Below are positions 9,857-17,539 of a stretch of DNA of 64,000 bases, one piece after another. Numbering within the stretch: position 1 is the first letter of the stretch; every line of letters begins with the position of its first letter. The position numbers and the translations under genes were made by a program. Below the pieces are notes generated by a model. That model was not told where the DNA came from, made no database searches, and saw only the letters and a program-made list of their open reading frames with translations. The stretch comes from JAAYUK01 sp964392915 (GTDB lineage Bacteria > Nitrospirota > Thermodesulfovibrionia > Thermodesulfovibrionales > Dissulfurispiraceae), in NCBI GenBank assembly GCA_964392915.1, contig CAYMRS010000003.1:1-64000 (forward strand), read 5' to 3'.

Positions 9857-10205
9857 TGAGAACCTCCCCTTCAGATCGGAATGAACCGGCAAGCGCCTCC
9901 CTGACCACCCTGCGAAACTTCCGGTAATCGAGCGGCTTGATCATGCAGCAGAAATTCGCGCATCGCGCGAATGCGTCAGCCAGCTCCCGATGCGCGCAAT
10001 CAATCAGAACGATCGTGGGAATCCGGGACTGTTCAAGTCGTTCATGAAACTGCTGCGCGAACGGGTAGCTCGTGACAATCAGGCCTGCGTCACCATTAAC
10101 GGGAACGGAGGCCTCAATTTCCGCGTACACTCCGTCAACTTCAAACAGGGCGGCACAGACCTTCGAGAACGCCCCTTCATCAATAATGACGACCCGTGAT
10201 GACAT
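9849..10205 (-). CDS. Degenerate receiver-domain protein in the XrtA operon
   Basis: A 118-aa protein from an ATG at 10205 (MSSRVVIIDEGAF). It has the length and strand pattern of a response-regulator receiver domain: an acidic pair (DE) after strand 1, a strand-4 motif (IPTIVLIDCA) and a strand-5 lysine-proline (MIKPLD). The phosphoacceptor aspartate after strand 3 is replaced: the strand reads LIVTSYP. There is no output domain. It is the first gene of the operon and overlaps prsT. It could be a phosphorylation-independent partner of the neighbouring regulator; I do not recognise a named family. Confidence 0.7.
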   Translation of the reverse strand: MSSRVVIIDEGAFSKVCAALFEVDGVYAEIEASVPVNGDAGLIVTSYPFAQQFHERLEQSRIPTIVLIDCAHRELADAFARCANFCCMIKPLDYRKFRRVVREALAGSFRSEGEVLID

Positions 10206-10473
10206 CCGATTGATAGTACAAGAAGCGTGCCGGAGAATGCTGAGTGAGGGCAACCTATTATTTTATCAGCCTTTTTGTTTAAAAAATCGGGCAATGTTTC
10301 GGGAAGGCTGACATCAAATTGCATCCTTTGGTAACATATTTTCGCTGAAAGCGACCGGAAAGCGAATATTGCGGCTCTTTTGGAAACACATCGAATGGGA
10401 TATTTCAGAATTGAGCGGAGATTCAATGGACTCGCAAAAAATGGCTGTGTGTCTTTTCGATACATATCAAGCA
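10206..10473. other. Intergenic stretch upstream of the XrtA operon
   Basis: No convincing gene. For leftward transcription of the operon, a TACTAT box lies 7 nt before the ATG at 10205, and an imperfect sigma-54-like pair (CGGCAC, 5 nt, TTGTA) lies at 10217-10232. Neither is strong. The rest, up to the repeat starting at 10474, shows nothing I can name. Confidence 0.3.
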
Positions 10474-10677
10474 CAATAATCCCGGGATTGTCATGAGAGC
10501 CTGCAACCGGACAGTAAGGCTCTGTATTCTGTCTGTTTTCATCATTCCGGCGCTTGTCCTCGTGAGGACGTCCGGCTCCCGACGGTGCGGGAGAGTTATG
10601 AGCCCCTGCTTCCCACCTTCCTCGCTGCACGCCGGAGTGACAGCAAAGGGACAAAAGCTAATATTCCGGGATTATTG
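10474..10677 (+). repeat. Palindromic dispersed repeat, copy A (~204 bp)
   Basis: Terminal inverted repeats CAATAATCCCGG at 10474 and CCGGGATTATTG ending at 10677 bound the element. Inside are a second inverted pair (CATTCCGGCG / CGCCGGAGTGAC) and the block CTTCCTCGCTGCACGCCGGAG shared in part with the copies at 25.1, 26.5 and 62.7 kb. No long reading frame is conserved between copies, so it looks like a non-autonomous, MITE-like or REP-like element. Confidence 0.75.
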
Positions 10678-10719
10678 CGAGACAAAGTTGTTTCATGTTG
10701 CGACGCTTCTTTCCGAATT

Positions 10720-12081
10720 TTACGCTTCGTGGATGCCGTAATCATCTATTTTCTTGTAGAGCGCCTTCCGGGAAATGCCAAGCAGGCGTGCCGCCTGCGA
10801 CTTGTTTCCTCCGGCGCGCTCCAGTGCTTCGACAATGGCTTCGTGTTCCAGATCGCGCAGTAAAAGTGTGCGGCGCGGCAGTACGGAATCCTGCGGCACT
10901 GCGCCGCTCAGTTCGGCGGGCATGTCGCGAAGCGAGATAACCGGCCCACGCGAGATGACGACTGCCCGCTCAATGATATTTCTCAGTTGGCGCACGTTGC
11001 CCGGCCAGTCAAAGCGCTGGAAAAAATCGAGAACCTCCGCAGAAAACGTGAGCACCCTGTTTTCACGCGCGCAGAACTCCCGCAGAAAATCGCCCGCCAG
11101 CAGCGGGATGTCCCCCTTGCGCTGGCGGAGCGGCGGCACATGAATCTGGACAACATTGATGCGATAGTAAATGTCTTCCCGGAAAACCCCGTTCTCGACA
11201 TCCTTTGAGAGGTCACGGTTTGTAGCGCAGACAAGACGAAAGTCTACCTGCACCGACCGGCCGCCGCCGAGCGGCTGAACTTCGCGGTTCTGAAGCACGC
11301 GAAGCAGCTTTGCCTGGACCGAAAGGTCAAGATCCCCCACCTCATCAAGAAACAGGGTGCCGCCGTGCGCCTCGATAAACTTGCCAAGCTGCCGGCCGGT
11401 TGCACCGGTAAACGCTCCCTTTTCGTAGCCGAACAGTTCCGACTCGATGAGATTGCGGGGGACTGCGGCGCAGTTGACCGCCACAAAGGGCGCCTTCGCG
11501 CGGATGCCCCAGTAATGCAGCGCCCGGGCGATAAGTTCCTTGCCGCTGCCGGTTTCGCCGCTCACAAGCGCGCTGCTCTGCGAGTCCTTGATGGCGTTGA
11601 TCGTCTCGCATATCTTCTGCATGGAGGGAGAGGAATGATTGATGCGGACACCGCTCCGGCCTGCCGCCTTGTCGTTCCGCAGACGTTCGATCTCCCGCTT
11701 CAGGCGGCGCTGCTCTACCGCGAGCGCGAGAATGTTCCGAAGCTGATTATAGTCCGGAGGCTTCATGAAATAGTAGAAAGCACCATTTCTTAACGCTGAG
11801 ACCGCGGCCTCGACCGAACCATAGGCGGTCAGCAGTATGACAGGGATTTCAGGATAGTGCTCCCGGCAATATTCCAGCAGGTAGAGCCCGTCGCGGCCCG
11901 GCAGCATGATGTCGGTAATGATGGCGTCGGGGTCGGCGTTTTTGAGGATGCGCAGGGCCTGGTCGACGTCACCCGCGCTTGCAATGCCATACCGGAACTC
12001 GCCCAGCAAAGCGCTCAGCACCCGCACCGAGTTCTGGTCATCGTCGACCAGTAAAACCGTTCCGCCGCCGGGGTCATTCAT
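10720..12081 (-). CDS. NtrC-family sigma-54 response regulator
   Basis: A 453-aa regulator: receiver domain with acidic VDDD and phosphoacceptor Asp near residue 57 (IITDIMLPGRDG), AAA+ domain with Walker A GETGSGKELIA, the sigma-54 contact loop GAFTGA, and Walker B GTLFLDEVGDLD, then a Fis-type helix-turn-helix at the end (NKSQAARLLGISRKALYKKI). The ATG at 12081 overlaps the kinase stop codon (ATGA). The position next to the XrtA operon and near PEP-CTERM genes with sigma-54 promoters makes it the likely activator of those genes, comparable with PrsR; that link is inference. Confidence 0.9.
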   Translation of the reverse strand: MNDPGGGTVLLVDDDQNSVRVLSALLGEFRYGIASAGDVDQALRILKNADPDAIITDIMLPGRDGLYLLEYCREHYPEIPVILLTAYGSVEAAVSALRNGAFYYFMKPPDYNQLRNILALAVEQRRLKREIERLRNDKAAGRSGVRINHSSPSMQKICETINAIKDSQSSALVSGETGSGKELIARALHYWGIRAKAPFVAVNCAAVPRNLIESELFGYEKGAFTGATGRQLGKFIEAHGGTLFLDEVGDLDLSVQAKLLRVLQNREVQPLGGGRSVQVDFRLVCATNRDLSKDVENGVFREDIYYRINVVQIHVPPLRQRKGDIPLLAGDFLREFCARENRVLTFSAEVLDFFQRFDWPGNVRQLRNIIERAVVISRGPVISLRDMPAELSGAVPQDSVLPRRTLLLRDLEHEAIVEALERAGGNKSQAARLLGISRKALYKKIDDYGIHEA

Positions 12082-13082
12082 GCATCGCACTCCGGCATCG
12101 GCAGTACCGCTTGCAGATAGAGCGATATCGAGGTTCCGGCACCCTGCTCGCTTTTTATCTCAACCCTGCCACCCATGGCGCGTATCACCTCGCGGGCGAT
12201 AAACAGGCCATAGCCGTGCTCGCGGCCATCTGCCGCCAAAGATACATGGAGCGCCATGGGGTTCATAATGCCGGTGCCGTTGTCAGACACGGTGATTACA
12301 ACGTATTCAGCGCCGTCGGCCAATTCGCGCGAACTCTCCACTGCAAGCGCGCCTCCGGCAGACAGCGCGTTCATTGAATTGTTGATAAGATTGAGCACGG
12401 CCTGTTCTATATGGAAAGGATCGCCCAACCCGGGGGGAACGTCGCCGTATGCATAAGACGTGCCTATGTTCAGCGCCTTGGCCTGAAGCGAGGTGAGTAT
12501 GCGTATCCGGCGGAGCATGTCATTTACATCAAAGGGAACCAGCTCGCTTTCCTCGGTTGACAGACCAAGAAAACGTGAAATAAAAGCATCAAGACGGGCA
12601 ATTTCTTCTTCCATGATGCGGGTGAATTCGAGCAGGGTTTGTTCCGCGGCATACTTCTCCTGCAAATAGACGACAGCGCCTTTGATGGCGTTGAGCGGAT
12701 TGCGGATGCCATGCGCCAAAGTTACGGCAAGTTTGCGGACGTCGACAGGTGCCGGCGCCTGTTTGGTCTGGTGAGATGCCGGGGCAATTTCGATGCGTGC
12801 GCCGGCAGCCGTGCCGTCAGATGCGCTGACCGGGGCGATGGTGATATCAATGACGCATGAGCCGGAGAAAGAACGCACGTTGTACCCGTTCAGATGCACC
12901 ATGCTGCCGCTGCGGATGGCATGCGCGACCATATCCTGTCCGTCAGAGACAATCGGAGCAAAGAACTCCGCGTAGGGTTCGCCGATGGCCTTCTCCGGTT
13001 CGCCGGCAAATTTCTGCTCAAACGCGCGGTCGCAGCCGGTAATGCGCAGATGGGTATCTACCTGAAAACTGTAGCAAATCAT
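12078..13082 (-). CDS. NtrB-like soluble sensor histidine kinase
   Basis: A 334-aa kinase without membrane segments. Residues ~1-100 look like a divergent PAS domain (DTHLRITGCDRAFEQKF). The H-box is LAHGIRNPLNAIKGA with His124; the N-box is NLINNSMNAL, the G1 box VSDNGTGI, and the G2 box HGYGLFIAREVIRAMGG. It overlaps the response regulator by 4 bp, so the two form a cognate pair. It is much shorter than the membrane kinase PrsK seen in some PEP-CTERM systems. A terminator-like hairpin lies just upstream of its start. Confidence 0.88.
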   Translation of the reverse strand: MICYSFQVDTHLRITGCDRAFEQKFAGEPEKAIGEPYAEFFAPIVSDGQDMVAHAIRSGSMVHLNGYNVRSFSGSCVIDITIAPVSASDGTAAGARIEIAPASHQTKQAPAPVDVRKLAVTLAHGIRNPLNAIKGAVVYLQEKYAAEQTLLEFTRIMEEEIARLDAFISRFLGLSTEESELVPFDVNDMLRRIRILTSLQAKALNIGTSYAYGDVPPGLGDPFHIEQAVLNLINNSMNALSAGGALAVESSRELADGAEYVVITVSDNGTGIMNPMALHVSLAADGREHGYGLFIAREVIRAMGGRVEIKSEQGAGTSISLYLQAVLPMPECDA

Positions 13083-13111
13083 GAAAATTTCCTTTGACTG
13101 CTTCTCTGCTG

Positions 13112-13150
13112 AAAAAAACGCTTTTCCTCTCTGCGCGCGTCAGGAAAAGC
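13112..13150 (-). terminator. Terminator-like hairpin in the leader of the kinase-regulator operon
   Basis: On the minus strand a perfect 9-bp stem (GCTTTTCCT / AGGAAAAGC, 13142-13150 and 13120-13128) with a 13-nt loop is followed by GTTTTTTTC. It lies about 30 nt before the kinase ATG at 13082. The only gene on the far side is divergent, so this cannot end an upstream gene; it could attenuate the operon. Confidence 0.5.
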
Positions 13151-13300
13151 TACCTGGCGGCGCAGACTCGCGCCGATCCTTAAATAATCTTGCTATTTAG
13201 ACAAAGTATACCCGTATCGATCTCATTTGACAAGAGATGGATGCTTTTCTGGATCGACACACTCGCATTTCATGCCCTTCCATTTCCGGCCGCGAGAAGG

Positions 13301-13306
13301 TATACT
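13301..13306 (+). promoter_or_regulatory. -10 box TATACT, 6 nt before the CPBP protease ATG
   Basis: The sequence reads GGTATACT, then six bases, then ATG at 13313. No ribosome site fits between, so transcription would start at or next to the A of the ATG, giving a leaderless mRNA. No good -35 box is visible. Confidence 0.45.
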
Positions 13307-13312
13307 CTCTAA

Positions 13313-13969
13313 ATGCTGGCGAGAATTCTGCCATTTGCCGTTTACATTGCGTTTATCGGGATAGAGGATCTCGCGCGGCTGCTCGGCGCGGCGGACCGGC
13401 TGCTTCTTTTCCTGTACCCGCTGAAAATCTTCGCCGTTGCCGCTGCGCTCTGGCATTTCCGCCGCTCCTATTCTGAACTGAAATGGAAAGACCTTGCCGG
13501 CGCCGGGAACAGCGCCTTCAGCATAGGCATCGGGGTTGCGGTCTTCGCATTCTGGATTCAGATGACCTGGCCGTTCGCGGTCTTCGGCACGCTCACCGGC
13601 TACGACCCGACGGCGATTGAAGACACGTCTGTGCGCTATTTCATGATCACCACGCGGATTATCGGGGCTGCCATGGTTGTTCCGGTCATGGAAGAGATAT
13701 TCTGGCGCTCCTTTGTGATTCGGTATATTATAAATCCCGATTTCCTCCGCGTGCCGGTCGGCAGCTTCTCGTGGCTCTCGTTCGCGCTGGTTTCGGTGCT
13801 GTTCGGCCTTGAGCACAACCTCTGGCTCGCGGGCATCATGGCGGGCGTCGCGTATAATCTTGTCCTGTACCGGACGAAGAGCGTCGCGCAGTGCGTTCTC
13901 GCGCATGCGGTGACGAACGCGCTGCTGGCCGTTTACGTTCTGGCGACAAGCTCCTGGCACTTCTGGTAG
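13313..13969 (+). CDS. CPBP-family intramembrane metalloprotease (XrtA-associated CAAX protease type)
   Basis: A 218-aa integral membrane protein with about six hydrophobic segments. The catalytic motifs of the CPBP/Abi family are present: EEIFWRSF (EExxxR) near residue 126, then FGLEHNLWLAG and a final histidine block AHAVTNALL. Several exosortase loci encode such a protein next to the polysaccharide genes (TIGR03008). It may process lipoproteins or PEP-CTERM proteins; the substrate is unknown. It is transcribed away from the kinase gene, and its start has a -10 box 6 nt upstream rather than a ribosome site. Confidence 0.85.
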   Translation: MLARILPFAVYIAFIGIEDLARLLGAADRLLLFLYPLKIFAVAAALWHFRRSYSELKWKDLAGAGNSAFSIGIGVAVFAFWIQMTWPFAVFGTLTGYDPTAIEDTSVRYFMITTRIIGAAMVVPVMEEIFWRSFVIRYIINPDFLRVPVGSFSWLSFALVSVLFGLEHNLWLAGIMAGVAYNLVLYRTKSVAQCVLAHAVTNALLAVYVLATSSWHFW

Positions 13970-13999
13970 CCTGCATTCTGTAAAAAATTCCTCGAAGAA

Positions 14000-14016
14000 G
14001 TCGGTTTTCTTTACAC
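14000..14016 (+). promoter_or_regulatory. Upstream activator element shared by both PEP-CTERM genes
   Basis: GTCGGTTTTCTTTACAC at this position matches 16 of 17 bases of the element upstream of the second PEP-CTERM gene (24887-24903, opposite strand). It ends 63 nt before the -24 element of the sigma-54 promoter; the other copy ends 62 nt before its own. It is a candidate enhancer for an NtrC-type activator. Confidence 0.65.
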
Positions 14017-14079
14017 TTTTCAGCCCTTCTCAGTCACCTCCATCGCACCATATCGTTGTTTTTCAATGGCTTGTAAAGC

Positions 14080-14095
14080 TGGCACCGCAATTGCA
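14080..14095 (+). promoter_or_regulatory. Sigma-54 promoter of PEP-CTERM gene 1
   Basis: TGGCAC, five bases (CGCAA), TTGCA: a perfect match to the -24/-12 consensus with correct GG-GC spacing. The predicted start of transcription is near 14105, leaving an ~80-nt leader before the ATG at 14185. Confidence 0.88.
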
Positions 14096-14184
14096 TAAAT
14101 ATCTGAAGAAAATAATGCTCATGGAGGGCTTCGATGAAAAGACTGATGATGAACAAAACACAAATAGGAGGGGAGGTGAACAAA

Positions 14185-14937
14185 ATGAAAAGGATTATAG
14201 CTGTTGCTGTCGTAATGATGGTGCTGGCTTTCGGAAGTATGGCACAGGCGTATCCAATTGCGAACGGCTGGAGTCTGAATCTGAGCCAGGTTAATCCTGC
14301 TTATTCCAATGCGACAAACATCGACTATCTCCTGGTCCAGGGGAATGCAAATTTAACCTTGGCGGGTCCTCCGGCGGCTGGCGTCGCGTTCACGGAAGAT
14401 GCCTTTTTGCAGATTAATCAGTATCGGCAAGAGGGTACGCCATTTTCAAGCAACTTTGCGATCGGTGGCAATTTCCTGTATATCGAAGCGCTTGGATTGG
14501 CCGGAGTGATTACCTCATTCGGCGCGACTCAATATGACTATGTATTTACGCCCGGAGTCGGCACAATCAAGGTATACTTGGGCCCAGCGAATCGTGTGGG
14601 CGAAATTCTGCTTGCAAGCCTGAGCGTTCTGCCGGGATCAGGCGGTCAGGGAGTGGTTGTGGACGGCGGAGTGGGTCCGAGCGGAACCAGCGGTATTGAT
14701 TCTAATTTCCTCTGGGCCATGGCAGGACTCTTCACAACAGGCAGTGGGTGGGATATCGGCAATGGAGGCGGAATCGCCTTTGTCGACACTATCAACACCC
14801 TCAAACAAAACGGACAGTCATATGTCATTTCAAGCCAGGGAGAAGTAAACACCGCGGTTCCTGAGCCGTCAACTCTGGTGCTTCTCGGCGCCGGACTCGT
14901 CGGTCTCGGCCTTGCGGCAAGAAGGAAGATGAAGTAA
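14185..14937 (+). CDS. PEP-CTERM sorted extracellular protein 1
   Basis: A 250-aa secreted protein. The start at 14185 is chosen because GGAGGGGAGGTG lies just upstream and the next residues form a signal peptide (MKRIIAVAVVMMVLAFGSMAQA). The C-terminus is a textbook PEP-CTERM sorting signal: VPEPSTLVLLGAGLVGLGL, then ARRKMK. The middle (about 200 residues, rich in Gly, Asn, Ser and aromatic residues) belongs to no domain I recognise. XrtA would cleave at the PEP motif during export with the polysaccharide. Expression is expected from the sigma-54 promoter upstream, and a terminator follows. Confidence 0.92.
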   Translation: MKRIIAVAVVMMVLAFGSMAQAYPIANGWSLNLSQVNPAYSNATNIDYLLVQGNANLTLAGPPAAGVAFTEDAFLQINQYRQEGTPFSSNFAIGGNFLYIEALGLAGVITSFGATQYDYVFTPGVGTIKVYLGPANRVGEILLASLSVLPGSGGQGVVVDGGVGPSGTSGIDSNFLWAMAGLFTTGSGWDIGNGGGIAFVDTINTLKQNGQSYVISSQGEVNTAVPEPSTLVLLGAGLVGLGLAARRKMK

Positions 14938-14954
14938 GATTTACCCGCTTTTTG

Positions 14955-14995
14955 AAAAAAGACCAGGATTGACATCTTGGTCTTTTTTTTATTTT
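14955..14995 (+). terminator. Rho-independent terminator after PEP-CTERM gene 1
   Basis: The stem AAAAAAGACCA / TGGTCTTTTTT (11 bp, 12-nt loop) is followed by a continuing T run, 18 nt after the stop codon. Confidence 0.85.
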
Positions 14996-14999
14996 GCGG

Positions 15000-15005
15000 T
15001 ACACT
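15000..15005 (+). promoter_or_regulatory. -10-like box TACACT, 6 nt before the methyltransferase ATG
   Basis: GGTACACT, six bases, ATG at 15012. There is no ribosome site, so this is another candidate leaderless start. The box matches TATAAT at 4 of 6 positions and no -35 is clear. Confidence 0.35.
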
Positions 15006-15011
15006 GAGAGC

Positions 15012-15764
15012 ATGAGAATACTCGAACCTGAAGTGATGATGTCGGAAGAGGAGATACTCGCGTACGACAAGCTGGTTCTCAAATACATGGGAATTCTGCA
15101 TGCCGGCTTCATTGAGACAGTGGCGAACATGAGTCCTGAACAGGGGCGTTTTCTTGACGTCGGCACCGGAACCGGGCGGATTGCGATAGGCGTCGCGAAA
15201 AACTGCCCCAGGGCTGAAGTCGTCGGCATAGACCTCTCGCCCGAAATGCTGAAGGTTGCCCGGGCGAATGCCGAAAAGGAGGGCGTCAGCGGCAGGGTTA
15301 CTTTTCTGATGGGAGATGCGAAAAAAATATTGTTTGATGACGCGTCTTTCGACGCCGTGTTCTGCCACAACATGCTTCATCACATACCGAAGCCGATAGA
15401 GATGGCGCGGGAGATGAAGCGTGTCATGAAGCCCGATGCCGCCTTCCTGATTCGGGATCTGAAACGCATCGGCTTTCCGTGGATTCTGTTTCATGTGCAT
15501 GGATTGGGGCTGACCTACACAAAACTGATGAAGAAAGAATATTACGATTCAATTCGCGCGGCCCTTTCGGTGCCGGAATGGGAACTCCTTTTCCGCGAGC
15601 TTGGAGTGCCCGGCGCGCGGTTCACGAAACAGGGCATTACGCACGTCAGCATCGAAAAACCGTCGCCGCGCCGGAGGCGAGGCTATCACCGGGTGCCGAC
15701 GCCCCTGCATCTCCGGCTGTTTACGAACATGTATGTTTCACGTCCACCGCTGGAGGCGTCGTAA
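15012..15764 (+). CDS. Class I SAM-dependent methyltransferase
   Basis: A 250-aa soluble methyltransferase. Motif I is FLDVGTGTGRIAIGVAK near residues 48-64, the acidic residue after strand 2 is in VVGIDLSPEML, and motif IV is FDAVFCHNMLHHI. The C-terminal 50 residues are basic (KPSPRRRRG) and less typical. The ATG at 15012 is preceded by a -10-like box instead of a ribosome site. It lies 48 bp before the exosortase-associated acyltransferase on the same strand and may modify the same product. The substrate cannot be told from the sequence. Confidence 0.85.
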   Translation: MRILEPEVMMSEEEILAYDKLVLKYMGILHAGFIETVANMSPEQGRFLDVGTGTGRIAIGVAKNCPRAEVVGIDLSPEMLKVARANAEKEGVSGRVTFLMGDAKKILFDDASFDAVFCHNMLHHIPKPIEMAREMKRVMKPDAAFLIRDLKRIGFPWILFHVHGLGLTYTKLMKKEYYDSIRAALSVPEWELLFRELGVPGARFTKQGITHVSIEKPSPRRRRGYHRVPTPLHLRLFTNMYVSRPPLEAS

Positions 15765-15812
15765 TAATGAGCTGTATGGTTCTTTTCACGAAGAACCGAG
15801 TGGGAGAACAAG

Positions 15813-16568
15813 ATGAGTGAGCATGTGTACGGCAGTCATCGCTTCATCTATCGCCCTGCGGTTACTTCTGTTGACCGGCAGATGATTTATCAGCTCCGGT
15901 ATCAGGTGTATGTCAATGAATGGCGTTTTGAAAACAGGCTCGATCACCCGTCTGGCATGGAGCGGGATGTTTTTGACCAGCACTCCCATCACTTCATGGC
16001 TTTTTCGAACGACATTCTTATCGGAACGGTGCGGATCATCAGAAACTCCCCGATCGGATTCCCGCTAGAGCGCAACTGCACCGTCACCGCCGACCTGTCG
16101 GCGCTTAATCGCGAGCGCATTGGAGAGATTTCCCGCCTCGCGGTCTCAAAGGATTTCCGGCGGCGCGCGTATGACAAGGAGCTCTATGAAGGCGGCCCGG
16201 TCTCGGAAGAGTTGTTTTTGTCAGACAAGGATGTACGGCGCAAGCGTCATGAAATCATCCTCGGTCTGTTCAAGGCTATGTACCAGGAAAGCAGAATGCT
16301 CGGAATCACTCACTGGATTGTCGCCACCGCGAGAGCCCTGCAAATCCTGCTCAGGCGTTTAGGCATTTTTTTCGAGCCGATAGGCCCTGAAGTCAACTAC
16401 CACGGGCTGCGAACGCCATACCTTATCTGCATTTCCGATATAGAAAGCCATCTTGCGGAAACAAACCGCGAGCTTCTGGAAGAGTTCATAGATGGTCTGC
16501 CCGAGGAGCTGAAACCCGCCTTTATTGCAGGCCGTAAAACAGAAGAAGACCGCTCTTTGCCGCAGTAA
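15813..16568 (+). CDS. PEP-CTERM/exosortase system-associated acyltransferase (FeeM/LuxI-like GNAT fold)
   Basis: A 251-aa protein of the acyltransferase family found with exosortase loci (TIGR03694), related to N-acyl amino acid synthase FeeM and acylhomoserine-lactone synthases. Visible family features are IYQLRYQVYVNEWRFE near residues 25-40 (the RYxVY motif), IGTVRIIRNSP, and EISRLAVSKDFRRR. These enzymes join an acyl group from acyl-ACP or CoA to an amine. GGGAG lies 6 nt before the ATG. It converges on the ThiF-TolC operon, and with the methyltransferase before it forms a small operon. Confidence 0.85.
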   Translation: MSEHVYGSHRFIYRPAVTSVDRQMIYQLRYQVYVNEWRFENRLDHPSGMERDVFDQHSHHFMAFSNDILIGTVRIIRNSPIGFPLERNCTVTADLSALNRERIGEISRLAVSKDFRRRAYDKELYEGGPVSEELFLSDKDVRRKRHEIILGLFKAMYQESRMLGITHWIVATARALQILLRRLGIFFEPIGPEVNYHGLRTPYLICISDIESHLAETNRELLEEFIDGLPEELKPAFIAGRKTEEDRSLPQ

Positions 16569-16645
16569 CTGCTGCGCTCCTCTTTGGAACACCCGGCCAT
16601 TCCCGGAACTGAAAACAAGGCTAATGACAATTGCGGGATAAAAAG

Positions 16646-17539
16646 CTACGCGGGGCTTTGCCCCTGCGCCCCGCGTTCAGCGGCAAGCGCTTTTCTGAGC
16701 ACTATCCACTTTTTCAGGCGCTGAAGCGGATTTTTCCCGCCCATCGGCATATAGCCCTTTTTCAGCTTGTTCCGGAGCAGATCGACTTGGGTGTAGTGGG
16801 GAACTGCCCGGACCTCCCCTTTGCCGGTCGCGAGTTTGATAACCTCAGTTGCGACAAGCGACGCCGCGAGCGTGCAGGCAAGAGCGAGAGCCGGACCGGT
16901 TTTGCGCGTGAGGCTTACCTTGCTCAGGTCCATGTATCTGATGTGGTAGGGATTGGGCGCAAGCCCGACGGCAAAGGCGGCAAGCTTGTCCACATGCTGC
17001 ATGCTGTCGTCAATGCCGAAGTAGTCGTCAAATGTCATGCCGCGCGGAGAGAAGACCTGCAGTGTGGCGCCGAAGCCGAGCGGCGCGGCGGTGAATGCGT
17101 ACATGCCCTTTTCACGGCACTTTCGAAATATCATGCGCCGAAACTCAATTTCAAAAAAGTCGATGCCGTCGATAAAAACATCAGCGCCATCAAGAAAGGC
17201 GTCGGCATTTTCTTCTGTAATCGCGCAGGGGAACATTCGCATAGAGGCTTCCGGATTGATATCCTGAAGCACGCCCGCCAGCACCTCGGCTTTATTCCTG
17301 CCGAAGGTACTCCTGAAGCATGCGTACTGACGATTGATATTAGGAACCTCAAACACGTCGGGATCGGCAATCGCGAAGCCCCCGATTCCTATGCGCGCGA
17401 GCGTGATGGCATGAATGCCTCCGACGCCTCCCGCCCCGGCAATGGCAACTTTGGTTTCCAGAAGCCGCCGCTGCTGTTCTTCCGTCAGCAGGCCGAGGTT
17501 TCTGTTGAACTCTTCCTGAATCAATCTATCTGTCTGCAC
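16646..17539 (-). CDS. ThiF/MoeB/HesA-family E1-like adenylyltransferase
   Basis: A 297-aa protein with the E1-like fold: nucleotide loop GAGGVGGIHAITLARIG near residues 35-51, strand-2 acid and arginine finger in DPDVFEVPNINRQ, GRNKAEVL, and the metal-binding acid in FIDGIDFFE. There is no C-terminal rhodanese or CxxC zinc site, and no obvious ubiquitin-like protein gene nearby. It starts with GTG and overlaps the end of the TolC gene by 14 bp, so translation is coupled. Such proteins activate a carboxylate by adenylation. ThiF-type domains occur fused to nitroreductase domains in mycobacterial MoeY; here a nitroreductase-fold gene lies upstream in the same direction. Confidence 0.87.
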   Translation of the reverse strand: MQTDRLIQEEFNRNLGLLTEEQQRRLLETKVAIAGAGGVGGIHAITLARIGIGGFAIADPDVFEVPNINRQYACFRSTFGRNKAEVLAGVLQDINPEASMRMFPCAITEENADAFLDGADVFIDGIDFFEIEFRRMIFRKCREKGMYAFTAAPLGFGATLQVFSPRGMTFDDYFGIDDSMQHVDKLAAFAVGLAPNPYHIRYMDLSKVSLTRKTGPALALACTLAASLVATEVIKLATGKGEVRAVPHYTQVDLLRNKLKKGYMPMGGKNPLQRLKKWIVLRKALAAERGAQGQSPA

